Positions 1 to 8,391 of a DNA stretch of 64,000 nucleotides are shown here, one piece after another. Made by a program: the position numbers and the translations under genes. The notes under the pieces are model-generated. The model was given only the letters and a program-made list of their open reading frames with translations, searched no databases and was not told the origin of the DNA. The DNA is from Pseudomonadota bacterium. GTDB taxonomy: Bacteria > Pseudomonadota > Alphaproteobacteria > Micavibrionales > UBA2020. The stretch's first letter is position 1. Every line of letters starts with the position of its first letter. The stretch lies in assembly GCA_021849295.1 (NCBI GenBank), contig JAJZTA010000011.1:19782-83781 (forward strand), written 5' to 3'.

Positions 1-749
1 GCCGCGCCGTTCTCGATCGTCTTGACGGTGACGGTGTCAAACGCGGGTTTCTTGCCGCGCCAGTAAGGATTGCGCTTCAAAACGAGGCGCACGCCCGGCT
101 GCACGCGCGCGATCACGTACGGCCCCCAGTAAAGGCCGGGGTTGGTCGGGTCGATGCTGTAAAGCGAGCGGTGGCGGTAGGCAGCGGGATTTTTTTCAAA
201 TATCTTCTGATCGAGATGCGCGGGCAGCGCGTAAAAATCATCGATTGAGGCGAAATCGCAATCGCGCTTGGCGAAATCGATGACGAAGGTTTTTTTGCCG
301 ACGGCGGTGACGGAGGCGATGTCTTTCGCGAAAAAATCGCCGTCGGCCACGCCGGAAACGGGGTTTTTGCCCACCTGCCATGCGAAAACGATGTCTTGCG
401 CCGTCACCGGCACGCCGTCGCCCCAGGTGATGCCGGGCTTGATGGTATAGGTCGCGGCGATGCCTTTTTTGCCGTTTTTAAGGACGATCTTTCTGGCAAG
501 ACCGTTTTGGAACGTCGGCAGTTGCACGCACATGAGGCAGACCCGCCGCCAGTTCGCGTCATAGGCCGTGACGGGACGCTGCGCCATGCCGAGAATATAA
601 TCTTTCGCCATCATAGAACCGAACATCGGGTGCAGCGTCGCGGGATATTGCGAAATGCCGATTTTCAGATCGCGGTGGTCCGCCGCCCGTGCGGGCGCGG
701 TACTGCGGAAAAAAACCGCCGCCAGAACCAGAATAAAAATCTTTGCCAT
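1..749 (-). CDS. Peptide-type ABC transporter substrate-binding protein, 5' part only
   Basis: The gene runs off the left edge, so only the first ~249 residues are present. The N-terminus is a signal peptide (MAKIFILVLAAVFF, then a small-residue region ending ARA). Several stretches are typical of extracellular solute-binding proteins of family 5 (oligopeptide/nickel type): ISQYPATLHPMF near the mature N-terminus, ITWGDGVPVTAQDIVFAW in the middle, and LKRNPYWRG close to the edge. Such proteins sit in the periplasm and deliver peptides or similar ligands to an ABC permease, which would lie beyond the edge. A second ATG at 779 is in frame; I prefer 749 because it gives a compact signal peptide. 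Ligand unknown. Confidence 0.85.
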   Translation of the reverse strand, partial: MAKIFILVLAAVFFRSTAPARAADHRDLKIGISQYPATLHPMFGSMMAKDYILGMAQRPVTAYDANWRRVCLMCVQLPTFQNGLARKIVLKNGKKGIAATYTIKPGITWGDGVPVTAQDIVFAWQVGKNPVSGVADGDFFAKDIASVTAVGKKTFVIDFAKRDCDFASIDDFYALPAHLDQKIFEKNPAAYRHRSLYSIDPTNPGLYWGPYVIARVQPGVRLVLKRNPYWRGKKPAFDTVTVKTIENGA

Positions 750-777
750 TTTCGCGCGGATGGGATTCACTCTTGTC

Positions 778-1140
778 ATGTGGGTAGTTTACATTTTTAT
801 CGCCGTTTTTGTGACTGCTTTGTTGCTGGCGGGGCTGTTTTTCCCGTTCTGGAAAGTGTGGATGCGCATCCGCTACCATCACCCCGATATCTGGCAGGCG
901 GCTGGACCGTTCGAAGTGCGCGACATGCTGCGCAGCACGGGACTGGCGGGCATTTTCATCGACGTGATCGTGAAGATCAACCGCGACAAGGTGCGGCAGA
1001 AAATGGACCCGACGCTCGCCAAATGGGTGCGGGCGTGCGTCGAAATGATCCGCATGGCGCCGCGCACGTGGGGCATGCGGTTTCTATACCTTATCGTCTT
1101 TATCTATATCGTCGCGGAAATCACGAAACGGCTGGCCTGA
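778..1140 (+). CDS. Small membrane protein, unknown family
   Basis: About 120 residues. The start region is a strong transmembrane helix (MWVVYIFIAVFVTALLLAGLFF); a basic and amphipathic middle (HHPDIWQ, DVIVKINRDK) follows; a second hydrophobic helix lies near the C-terminus (FLYLIVFIYIVAEI) before a short KRLA tail. An alternative ATG at 760 adds six residues. It is divergent from the substrate-binding protein, whose start overlaps this region. I do not recognise a family. The regular two-helix layout supports a real gene over a chance frame. Confidence 0.5.
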   Translation: MWVVYIFIAVFVTALLLAGLFFPFWKVWMRIRYHHPDIWQAAGPFEVRDMLRSTGLAGIFIDVIVKINRDKVRQKMDPTLAKWVRACVEMIRMAPRTWGMRFLYLIVFIYIVAEITKRLA

Positions 1141-2197
1141 ACGACGGCGCGGGCGTCTTTGTCTTGCGCAGCAGACCCGCCTTTTCCGCCTGACCGCGCA
1201 ACGTCTCCAGCAACGGCTGCATATCGGTGAGCGTTCCCCTGCCCTCATGCTGCAGCTTTCCATTTGCGATAAATTGCCACATATCAACGTTGCCGTCGCG
1301 GCTGACGGTGAGCCCCAGTTTTCCCGGCAGGTTTGTTCCGATTGCCAGCATGTGCTCGGTCAGGTCGGTATTGAAAAGAAATTTCGACCCCGGCTCCTGC
1401 GTCCAGCGCGTCAGCGTCGCCAGCGTGTCGCGGCCCAGGTCCCGCAAAAACTTTTCGCGCGCCTCGGGCCTTGTCTGCGCGCGCTTTTTCTCGGCGAGCG
1501 CGAGGCGCGCCTTGCGCGCGGCGGGGAACTTGCGCTCGACGACTTTTTGCAGTAACGCGTCGTTTTCCGGCGTGGTATCGATATGCGCGGCAGGCACGTC
1601 GCCATGCGGATAGAGAAAGCGGCGCGCATAGTCCTCCATGATGGAGGCCTGCTGCTCGACGCCGAAAAAGCTGAAGCGCGACCGCTTGGTAAGTTTGTAG
1701 TCGTATTTCCGCGTCCGGCGGAACGTGCGGATGAAGGCGGCGGTGATGCTCGTCCGCTGCCAGATATGCGTCATTTCGTGCATGAAGGTGCCGAAGTTCA
1801 TCGCCACGGCGGTCGTGCTGTAATCTTTTTCCTGCTGCGCCGCGCCGTAGAACACGGCGACGCGGCGGTTGAACACCGCAGCCAGCGTCGGGGCGGCGGA
1901 CGGCCTGAAATATTTCCTGACCTTTTTGAGATCGGCGGTCGCAAGCTTGCGCCCGAAGACGCTTTTCAGCAGCGAGATTTCATCCTTGCTGAGCGGCGCG
2001 CGCGTGCCCGTGGGCATGCTGACCGGCATCAGGTTCCAAAACCCGTCCGAAAAGCCGAACATCGCCACGCCGAAGGCCAGCGTAGTGCCGATCCCCGCCG
2101 CGCTGGTGATCGCCAAAGGAGCCGCGGCAACGCCCAAGGCGGCGGCGGCGACGCCGAAAGCCGCGGTCAGAAATCCTCTTTTGAAAGTATGGCGCAT
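1121..2197 (-). CDS. Protein with HExxH zincin-like motif, unknown family
   Basis: 358 residues. The N-terminal ~50 residues are Ala/Gly-rich and hydrophobic (two helices or an export signal plus helix). Around residue 139 lies FMHEMTHIWQ, an HExxH motif followed by Trp-Gln, as in the zincin-like motif of DUF4157-type and Rhs-associated proteins. A basic stretch (FRRTRKYDYKLTKRS) follows, with an ExxYARRF segment that could supply a third ligand. The C-terminal half is charged and unrecognised, including the segment RDGNVDMWQFIANGKLQHEG. Its 3' end overlaps the convergent small membrane gene by 20 bases. I infer a membrane-anchored putative metallopeptidase; only the motif supports this. Confidence 0.65.
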   Translation of the reverse strand: MRHTFKRGFLTAAFGVAAAALGVAAAPLAITSAAGIGTTLAFGVAMFGFSDGFWNLMPVSMPTGTRAPLSKDEISLLKSVFGRKLATADLKKVRKYFRPSAAPTLAAVFNRRVAVFYGAAQQEKDYSTTAVAMNFGTFMHEMTHIWQRTSITAAFIRTFRRTRKYDYKLTKRSRFSFFGVEQQASIMEDYARRFLYPHGDVPAAHIDTTPENDALLQKVVERKFPAARKARLALAEKKRAQTRPEAREKFLRDLGRDTLATLTRWTQEPGSKFLFNTDLTEHMLAIGTNLPGKLGLTVSRDGNVDMWQFIANGKLQHEGRGTLTDMQPLLETLRGQAEKAGLLRKTKTPAPSFRPAVS

Positions 2198-2378
2198 GAA
2201 CGGATATTCCTATTGTCGGAATATCTGTTGTAGAACGAAAACTTAGCATAATCAAGGGGGTAAATAGATACCACGAACGGGAGCGGCCGGCTTCACGCGG
2301 CGCGTTGTAAAATCCTCAAAAAAAAAGGTTTAATCTCCGGCGTCACTGCAAAAAGCCCATAACAGACAGAGGCCAACC

Positions 2379-2606
2379 ATGAAAAAACTTCTTATCGCCA
2401 CCGCCATCGCCGGCATGACCTTTGCCGCCACGCTGTCGTTCGCCGCGACGCATCACGGCAACATTACGCGCGGCGCGCAAATCGCCGAAACGCACACCCA
2501 GATCTGCGCGGACAACCGCGACGAATGTCTGAAGGCCTGCGACGGCGCAAAGGGCTGCTCGGACCAGTGCTGGACCAACTATAACGGATGCGTGACGAAC
2601 GAGTAG
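2379..2606 (+). CDS. Small exported six-cysteine protein
   Basis: 75 residues. MKKLLIATAIAGMTFAATLSF followed by AA is a clear Sec signal peptide, so the mature chain is only ~53 residues. It contains six cysteines in the spacing C-x6-C-x3-C-x5-C-x3-C-x6-C, enough for three disulfides in the periplasm. It stands alone with its own downstream hairpin terminator. I do not recognise a family. The cysteine spacing resembles small disulfide-rich helical hairpins, but this is pattern similarity only. Confidence 0.7.
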   Translation: MKKLLIATAIAGMTFAATLSFAATHHGNITRGAQIAETHTQICADNRDECLKACDGAKGCSDQCWTNYNGCVTNE

Positions 2607-2622
2607 ATCAAGTCCGCATAAT

Positions 2623-2660
2623 AAAAACCGCGCTGCCTTTTCAAAGGCAGCGTGGTTTTT
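2623..2660. terminator. Bidirectional intrinsic terminator
   Basis: A near-perfect inverted repeat, AAAAACCGCGCTGCCTTT then TC then its complement, is flanked by an A-run on the left and a T-run on the right. It sits between the six-cysteine gene (plus) and the kinase-like gene (minus), so it can stop transcription from both sides. Its right end just touches the kinase stop codon. Confidence 0.85.
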
Positions 2661-3525
2661 ATGCGCCTTTTCCTGCCAGCTCCGCCGCCGTATCGGCGAT
2701 AGCGTGCATATATTCTTTCCAGTCGCCGCCTGCGCTCCACGCCGCGCACTGCAGCGCGTGCAAAAAGGCGAACTGCAGGAGCTGCTTTTTATCCACGCGG
2801 GAACGTTCGACGATAATCTCCGCCTGCCGCTCCATATGCTTGGGACTGGAGACGATGTCGGCGGCGGCGTAAGGATTGCACAGCGTGTTGGCATACTCGT
2901 AAACGCGCGGCCCGAGAATGCCTTTCGGATCGATGGCGAGCCAGCCGCGCGAAGAAGAATGCAGCACGTTGTCATGATGGACGTCGCCGTGCAGCGGCTG
3001 CCAGTCGGCCTTGGTCGCCGCGACAAGCTCCTCGCCCAGCGACAGCGCGGTTTGATACTGCGCGCGGCGGTCTTGCGGCGTCTTGCCCCGCTCCACCTGT
3101 TCGCGCAAGGTTTCCTGCCGCGTGTCGAACGGAATGAGATGTTGCAGCGGCTCTCCCGCGGGAGCAGCATGCAGTTGTTCAATCACATCGCAAATGATGT
3201 GCGTGGCCGCATTCGCTTCGCCTGCCAGCACCCGCCTTGCCAGCGTCGGCACCTGCGTTTTATCGATGATGCGCTCCATAAGCTGCGCGTAACCTGCGCT
3301 TTTGACCAGCCGCACCGCCCCTCTGCCCCCGTAGTGGCGCAGCATATCGGCACCGTACGCCTCGTCGTCGTCGGGATCGGCGACTTTAAGCATGCACGCG
3401 TGGCCTTCGGAAACAACGGGCCAGAGCAGACTCGAATGGCTGAAAAACATTTCGCCGTCGGGGTGGCAGTCCCAGCTTTTCATCAGCACATGTGCCGCAG
3501 CGGTGAGCCTGCTATGGTCCATCAC
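2659..3525 (-). CDS. Aminoglycoside/hydroxyurea-type phosphotransferase
   Basis: 288 residues, about the length of the streptomycin 6-kinase/hydroxyurea kinase family (APH(6)). The catalytic loop HGDVHHDN lies at residues 179-186 and the metal-binding IDPKG at 198-202, with the family's NPY-like segment (NTLCNPYAAADI) soon after. The family transfers phosphate from ATP to streptomycin or hydroxyurea, but chromosomal members often have unknown natural substrates. The start lies three bases after the stop of the upstream glycosyltransferase gene, so the two are cotranscribed. That context suggests a sugar-type substrate rather than a dedicated resistance gene, but this is inference. Confidence 0.8.
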   Translation of the reverse strand: MMDHSRLTAAAHVLMKSWDCHPDGEMFFSHSSLLWPVVSEGHACMLKVADPDDDEAYGADMLRHYGGRGAVRLVKSAGYAQLMERIIDKTQVPTLARRVLAGEANAATHIICDVIEQLHAAPAGEPLQHLIPFDTRQETLREQVERGKTPQDRRAQYQTALSLGEELVAATKADWQPLHGDVHHDNVLHSSSRGWLAIDPKGILGPRVYEYANTLCNPYAAADIVSSPKHMERQAEIIVERSRVDKKQLLQFAFLHALQCAAWSAGGDWKEYMHAIADTAAELAGKGA

Positions 3526-3528
3526 GCC

Positions 3529-4446
3529 TTACCCGTCCTCGGATACTATATATATGGGGCGGTCTTTGACTTCGGTGAAAATGCGGCCGATATATTCGCC
3601 GATCACACCGAGAGAGATAAGCTGGATGCCACCCATGAAGAGGATGCCGCACATCAGCGACGGGAAGCCAGGCATATCGACGCCGAAAAGCAGCGTGCGC
3701 ACGACCAGATAAACGGCATAGACCGTCGCTACGGTGGAAATCAGAAAACCGAACAGCGACCAGACGCGCAACGGCACGTTGCTGAACGCGGTGAGACCGT
3801 TGATCGCCAGCATGAAAAGGCTCCTGAACGACCAGCTGGAAACGCCGCTCGCCCGCTCGGCGGCGTCGAACTCGACGAAGCCGGACTGGAACCCCACCCA
3901 CGTCATCAGGCCTTTCATGAAGCGGTTTTTCTCCGGCAGGCTGTTGATCGCGGCGACGACCTGTTTGTCGAGCAGGCGAAAATCGCCCGCGCCTTCCGGC
4001 AATTCGAGATCGCTGATGGTTTTGAATATCCAGTAAAAGGCCTTGGTCCAGGCACGGCGCAAAAAGCCGTCCCCGTCCCTGTTGCGGCGCAGGGCATAAA
4101 CCATCTTGTCGCCGGCTTGCCATTTTTCGAGCATCGCGAGAATCGTTTCCGGCGGGTGCTGCAGGTCGGCGTCGAGCATCACCACCGCATCCCCCTTGGC
4201 GCGGTTGAGGCCGCAGGTCAGCGCCGCCTCCTTGCCGAAGTTGCGGGCGAGTCTGATGATATGTAAATTTTTGTATTTTTCCCTGAGAGACTTCAGCACT
4301 TCATATGTATTGTCGGGGCTGCCATCGTCGATGGCAAGAATTTCCTTATCGCCGTCCACCTGATCGAGCACCTTTTGCAGGCGTGCGAGCATATCAGGCA
4401 GGTTGGTCGCCTCGCGGTAACAGGGTAAGATGACGGACAGGTGCAT
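3529..4446 (-). CDS. Family 2 glycosyltransferase, GtrB/ArnC-like, polyprenyl-phosphate type
   Basis: 305 residues. The N-terminal GT-A domain starts MHLSVILPCYREATNLP and has DDGS at residues 40-43 and DADLQHP at 92-98, the nucleotide-sugar and metal site of dolichyl/undecaprenyl-phosphate sugar synthases. The C-terminus has two transmembrane helices (roughly 230-255 and 265-290), as in GtrB, ArnC and YfdH. The reaction is transfer of a sugar from a nucleotide donor to undecaprenyl phosphate on the cytoplasmic face. It is divergent from the deacetylase-flippase fusion across fewer than 50 bases, so the regulatory region is shared. Which sugar is used cannot be read from sequence. Confidence 0.9.
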   Translation of the reverse strand: MHLSVILPCYREATNLPDMLARLQKVLDQVDGDKEILAIDDGSPDNTYEVLKSLREKYKNLHIIRLARNFGKEAALTCGLNRAKGDAVVMLDADLQHPPETILAMLEKWQAGDKMVYALRRNRDGDGFLRRAWTKAFYWIFKTISDLELPEGAGDFRLLDKQVVAAINSLPEKNRFMKGLMTWVGFQSGFVEFDAAERASGVSSWSFRSLFMLAINGLTAFSNVPLRVWSLFGFLISTVATVYAVYLVVRTLLFGVDMPGFPSLMCGILFMGGIQLISLGVIGEYIGRIFTEVKDRPIYIVSEDG

Positions 4447-4481
4447 GTGCTAGTCTCTTGTGAATAACGCTGTAACTCTAT

Positions 4482-5690
4482 ATGACGGAACTTATGAAAT
4501 CAACAGTCATACTTTGCGCCGACGACTACGGCATCAGCGCCGGCGTCAACCGCGCGATCGCCTCTCTTGCGGAGCGCGGGCGGATTTCGGCAGTGAGCTG
4601 CATGGCCTGCGGCGAAGCCTGGGCCGAGGGCGCAGGCATGCTCAAACCGTTCAAGGACAATATCGGCATCGGCCTGCACCTCACCTTCACCAACCTGCCG
4701 CCGCTCACCAAAGCATGGGGCGAAAAATTCCCGGCCATCAAGTCGCTCATCATCAAAAGCTGGCTGCGCAAGCTGGACGCGGCCGCGATCGAGGCCGAGG
4801 TGCGCGCGCAGTTCCAGAAATTCATCGAACACTGGGGCAAGCCGCCGGATTTCGTCGACGGCCACCAGCACGTGCATATCCTGCCGCAAATCCGCGAGGC
4901 GCTTTTGCAAGTCCGCACCGAACTTGCGCCCGATGCGTGGATGCGCAACGTCGTCGACATCGCCTCTGCGAAGGACGACTTCAAAAGCGCGGTGCTGGCC
5001 GTGCTCGGCTGGCGGCTGCTGGCGATGATGAACAAGCGGAACATCGTCCACAACCGGTTTTTCCGCGGCGCTTACGATTATTCCAGGCCGGCGGACTTTG
5101 CAGCGCTGATGACGCACTGGCTGCGGCAGGAGGAGCCGGTTCTGGTTTATTGCCATCCGGGCTTTCCCGACGACGTCCTCGCCAGACATGACGAAGTGCT
5201 GGAGCCGCGGCAAAAGGAATATGATTTTCTCGACGGCGCGGACTGGGGCGCGCGGCTGAAAGACGGCGGCGTGACGCTGCTCAAACGCCCCGCACCGGGC
5301 GCGCACGCGCTTTTCACCCTCTCGCGCCAACTGCTGCGCTTTCTCGTTACCGGCGGGGTCAACACGCTGTTCGGCTACCTTGTTTACGTCGGCGGCATCA
5401 TGTTATTCAACCTGCACTATTTCTGGGCGGTGATGTGGTCTTACATCATCGGCACGACCTTCAGCTTCGCCACCTTCCGCGCCTTCGTCTTCACCGACGG
5501 CGAGCGCGGCATCCTCAAAAGCTATCTGCGCTTCATTCCCACCTACATCGCGCTGTTCCTCGTCAACGAGGCGCTGCTGTTCGTCTTCGTCGACGTCGTT
5601 GGCTGGAACAAGCTGGCCGCGCAGGCCGGCGTCATCCCCCTGTGCGCGGCGCTTTCCTTCGTCATCAATAAAATATTCGTGTTCAAATGA
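4482..5690 (+). CDS. YdjC/HpnK/NaxD-type deacetylase fused to a GtrA flippase domain
   Basis: 402 residues in two parts. Residues 1-~275 form a YdjC-family carbohydrate deacetylase: ADDYG (13-17), HLTFT (66-70), DGHQHVH (126-132) and YCHPG (223-227) supply the expected Asp/His metal and catalytic residues. Residues ~284-402 are a GtrA-like domain with four helices (RFLVTGGVNTLFGYLVY at its start, FVINKIFVFK at its end), a family thought to flip undecaprenyl-phosphate sugars. The fusion would deacetylate a lipid-linked N-acetyl sugar and flip it. ATG 4494 is an alternative start with a better-placed GGAA. It overlaps the next gene by four bases (ATGA). Confidence 0.9.
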   Translation: MTELMKSTVILCADDYGISAGVNRAIASLAERGRISAVSCMACGEAWAEGAGMLKPFKDNIGIGLHLTFTNLPPLTKAWGEKFPAIKSLIIKSWLRKLDAAAIEAEVRAQFQKFIEHWGKPPDFVDGHQHVHILPQIREALLQVRTELAPDAWMRNVVDIASAKDDFKSAVLAVLGWRLLAMMNKRNIVHNRFFRGAYDYSRPADFAALMTHWLRQEEPVLVYCHPGFPDDVLARHDEVLEPRQKEYDFLDGADWGARLKDGGVTLLKRPAPGAHALFTLSRQLLRFLVTGGVNTLFGYLVYVGGIMLFNLHYFWAVMWSYIIGTTFSFATFRAFVFTDGERGILKSYLRFIPTYIALFLVNEALLFVFVDVVGWNKLAAQAGVIPLCAALSFVINKIFVFK

Positions 5691-7156
5691 CCGACAACGA
5701 TACCTGCTGCAAGATCCCCTTCCCCAAGCGCGTTTTCATCGCCTTCGCCGCGCTGGCTGGCGTGCGGCTCGCGGGCATGGTCCTCATCCCGCTCAACGAA
5801 ACCACCGAAGCGCGCTACGGGGAAATGGCGCGCAAGATGCTGGTCTTGAACGACTGGGTGACGCTGTGGCACAAAATCGGCGTGCCGTTCTGGGCCAAGC
5901 CGCCGCTTTACGCGTGGCTGTCCGCGGCGTCGATGGGCATGTTCGGCATCAGCGCCTTCGCCGCGCGCCTGCCGTCGCTGCTCCTGTCCGCCGCGATGTG
6001 CTGGCTCGTCTATGACGCGGCGATGCGCCGCGAAAAAATAGAGGGGCTGCCGCAAGGCAGCGGCAAAACGGCGGGGCTGACCGCCGCGCTGGTGCTGGCC
6101 TCGTGCGCCGGATTCTTCATCGCGGGCGGCACGGTGATGACCGACCCGTCGCTGGTCTTTTGCACCATGCTGGTGCAGCTCGCCTTCTGGCATGCGCTGC
6201 ACGACGATAAAAACCCCGAGCTGTGGGCGTGGACGTTCTTCGTCGGCTGCGGCCTCGGCCTGCTGTCCAAAGGGCCTGTCGCGCTGGTGCTGCCGGGCCT
6301 GCCGGTCTTTTTCTGGGTTTTGATCCGCAAACAGTGGAAGCCCTTGTGGCAAAAACTGCCGTGGATCCGGGGCACGCTCCTCACCTTCGCCATCGCCGCG
6401 CCGTGGTATCTGATGGCCGAGCATCGCACGCCGGGCTTCTTGAAATATTTCATCGTCGGCGAAAACATCAGCCGCTTCCTCGACCCTCACTGGAAGGGCG
6501 ATCTTTACGGCTTCTCCCACGCCTTCCCTTATGGCACGATCTGGCTGTTCGCGCTCGGCGGCGTGTTTCCGTGGAGTCTGGTCGCGCTGAAATGGATCAA
6601 AACGCGTCTGAAAGACGATGACGGCTGGATTTTATATCTCGCGCTGTGGAGCACGCTCAGTCTTGTCTTCTTCACCTTCTGCGCCAACATCATCTGGCCC
6701 TACATCCTGATGATGCAGCCGGGCTTCGCGCTGCTGTTCGCCGAATACGCCGTGCGCGAGGAGGGCTTCATGCGCAAGTTCGTTCCCATGACCGCGCTGG
6801 TGACGGCGCTTCTGGGCGCGGGCGCGATTTTCGGATTTCGCGCCTTTCCGCAGAAACTCGCCAACGATCAAGCGGACATCGTCGCGGCGTGGAAGATGAC
6901 CCGCCCCGCCAAAGACAGCCGCCTCGTCTTCTGGAGCAACCGCATGGAGTTTTCAGCGGAGTTCTATTCCAACGGCCGCGCCGACGTCACCAACGACGCG
7001 TCCGCAGTTGAAAAACTGCTGCACGACCATACGCGCGACTGCATCATCACATACGCATACAACGAAGACACGCTGCCGCCAGACGTCCGCGCCGCCCTCC
7101 ACGAAGTCACCCGCATCAAAAACCACCGCGGGACGCGGATATTGCTGTGTCAGTAG
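5687..7156 (+). CDS. ArnT-like/PMT-family lipid-linked glycosyltransferase
   Basis: 489 residues, integral membrane. The first periplasmic loop carries NETTEARYGEMARKML and, at residues ~71-74, KPPL, the conserved acidic and Lys/Pro residues of the ArnT/PMT clan (glycosyltransferase family 83 type). Multiple helices and a soluble C-terminal region from ~390 follow. These enzymes use undecaprenyl-phosphate sugars in the periplasm to glycosylate lipid A or other acceptors. Its start overlaps the upstream deacetylase-GtrA gene by four bases, indicating translational coupling. It is somewhat shorter than E. coli ArnT (about 550). Lipid A as acceptor is inferred from the neighbours. Confidence 0.88.
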   Translation: MTDNDTCCKIPFPKRVFIAFAALAGVRLAGMVLIPLNETTEARYGEMARKMLVLNDWVTLWHKIGVPFWAKPPLYAWLSAASMGMFGISAFAARLPSLLLSAAMCWLVYDAAMRREKIEGLPQGSGKTAGLTAALVLASCAGFFIAGGTVMTDPSLVFCTMLVQLAFWHALHDDKNPELWAWTFFVGCGLGLLSKGPVALVLPGLPVFFWVLIRKQWKPLWQKLPWIRGTLLTFAIAAPWYLMAEHRTPGFLKYFIVGENISRFLDPHWKGDLYGFSHAFPYGTIWLFALGGVFPWSLVALKWIKTRLKDDDGWILYLALWSTLSLVFFTFCANIIWPYILMMQPGFALLFAEYAVREEGFMRKFVPMTALVTALLGAGAIFGFRAFPQKLANDQADIVAAWKMTRPAKDSRLVFWSNRMEFSAEFYSNGRADVTNDASAVEKLLHDHTRDCIITYAYNEDTLPPDVRAALHEVTRIKNHRGTRILLCQ

Positions 7157-7216
7157 GATATACCGAGACCTTACCTATACTGTTTTTACATTAACGGTTT
7201 ATTAAGGAGGGGGGGT

Positions 7217-7588
7217 ATGATAAACGCCCGCGGGGAGAAGATCATGGATGGAAAAACGACGGTTATGGACTATCTCAATAGATCCTTAGACAAGATAGAC
7301 ATCAGAGCCACGATGACTGCCGGTCTTGGAATGCACCTTGTCGAGCCCTTGCCTTCAAACGGGATTTATTTCTATCGCAAAGAAAAGGAGTTCGATTTTC
7401 TGAACCCCATATCTATAGATGAAATACGCAGGCTTGTGAAAGAAAATGAACACACCTTGGATCCGGGTGCTGTCAATGCTATTTTGCAGTTCAGTGAAGA
7501 GCTCACATCCGACATCAACGAGGGCGCGGGATACATCCCGATGACGCAATACGATGCCGTTGCCCAATATCTCGGAGTGGATATTTAG
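7217..7588 (+). CDS. Hypothetical protein, first of an unrecognised pair
   Basis: 123 residues, soluble and acidic, with a strong ribosome-binding site (AAGGAGGGGGG) before ATG 7217; an internal ATG at 7244 (MDGKTTVMDYL) is possible but less well placed. No known motif is visible. The stop is followed one base later by the ATG of the next gene, so the two are coupled. Base composition is noticeably poorer in G+C than the flanking genes, which hints at acquisition. Function unknown. Confidence 0.7.
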   Translation: MINARGEKIMDGKTTVMDYLNRSLDKIDIRATMTAGLGMHLVEPLPSNGIYFYRKEKEFDFLNPISIDEIRRLVKENEHTLDPGAVNAILQFSEELTSDINEGAGYIPMTQYDAVAQYLGVDI

Positions 7589-7589
7589 G

Positions 7590-8391
7590 ATGTATCCATA
7601 CTTATTTGAAGAATTATGCCGCTGCATATACATCCCTCTGCCAACAGAGCCTTTGGAACCGATCAGCGCGGACTGTCCGCCCGAAGATGTCGCCAAGAGG
7701 CTCGATGCATTTTTTGACGATATAACCAAAGGATATCCGAAAGACACAAGAGACTGGCTACTCATGATGTATCATGATGAACCTTACGTATGTCCTACAG
7801 CTCAGCTCTCCGAAAAAAATCCATTTTGCGGAATGGCGCGTTGGTCTGGGAGAAGGTCCTCAAGCCAGCGCACACAGGATATTTATCGAACGTACCTTAG
7901 CTCCTTGCCCGATCGTAAAAAGGTTCTTGAAAATTCACGAAATTGCCGGTCATGCCGGGCAGGCGCACGAGCGTATTGCACAAATCGGTCTCTTGTCTTT
8001 TCTTATGACAGAGTTACCAACGAAAGATTTCCATTTCTTTGCGGAACAAAGCGCTGCCCTGCCCGAAAAAATGCTGATCGATGCGTTGCCGGCGCGAATT
8101 ATCGCCGCCGATCTGAAAAAAGGCGCAACGGATATGAAAGTTGCGGGCGCGTTCCTCAAAAACTTTATATGGAGTAAAAAATTCACCTATAGGGACTATA
8201 GTATGCTTTTGCACCGCACACCCGGACCTGGCATAGAGAACAAATTGGGCGCAGAGGAATATCTGATGCTTCGTAGACGCCGGGAAGTCAGAGCGTTCGA
8301 TCTCCTGATGGAAGGAAGGGAAACAGGCGAGCGCAGTGACTATATAAGCCGTACCGGAAGGTTCGAAACGAGAAATCCGCCCTCCAAATAA
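7590..8391 (+). pseudogene. Unrecognised gene interrupted by a one-base shift in an A7 tract
   Basis: Translation from ATG 7590 (MYPYLFEELCRCIYIPLP) is coherent to about base 7812 and then degenerates; a second frame is coherent from about 7813 to a stop at 8391. The two join at the run of seven A at 7813-7819. Removing one A gives a continuous protein of about 266 residues. It has no recognised domain: the N-terminal part contains PEDVAKRLDAFFDDI, and the rest is helical and basic. Either the gene is broken, expression uses slippage at the A-run, or the base is a sequencing error. It pairs with the upstream hypothetical gene. Its 3' end abuts rlmN, convergent. Confidence 0.6.

Noticed and set aside
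7590..8391. HEIAGH read as a zinc-protease motif in the frameshifted gene
   Set aside because: The spacing is H-x4-H, not HExxH, and no third ligand pattern follows.
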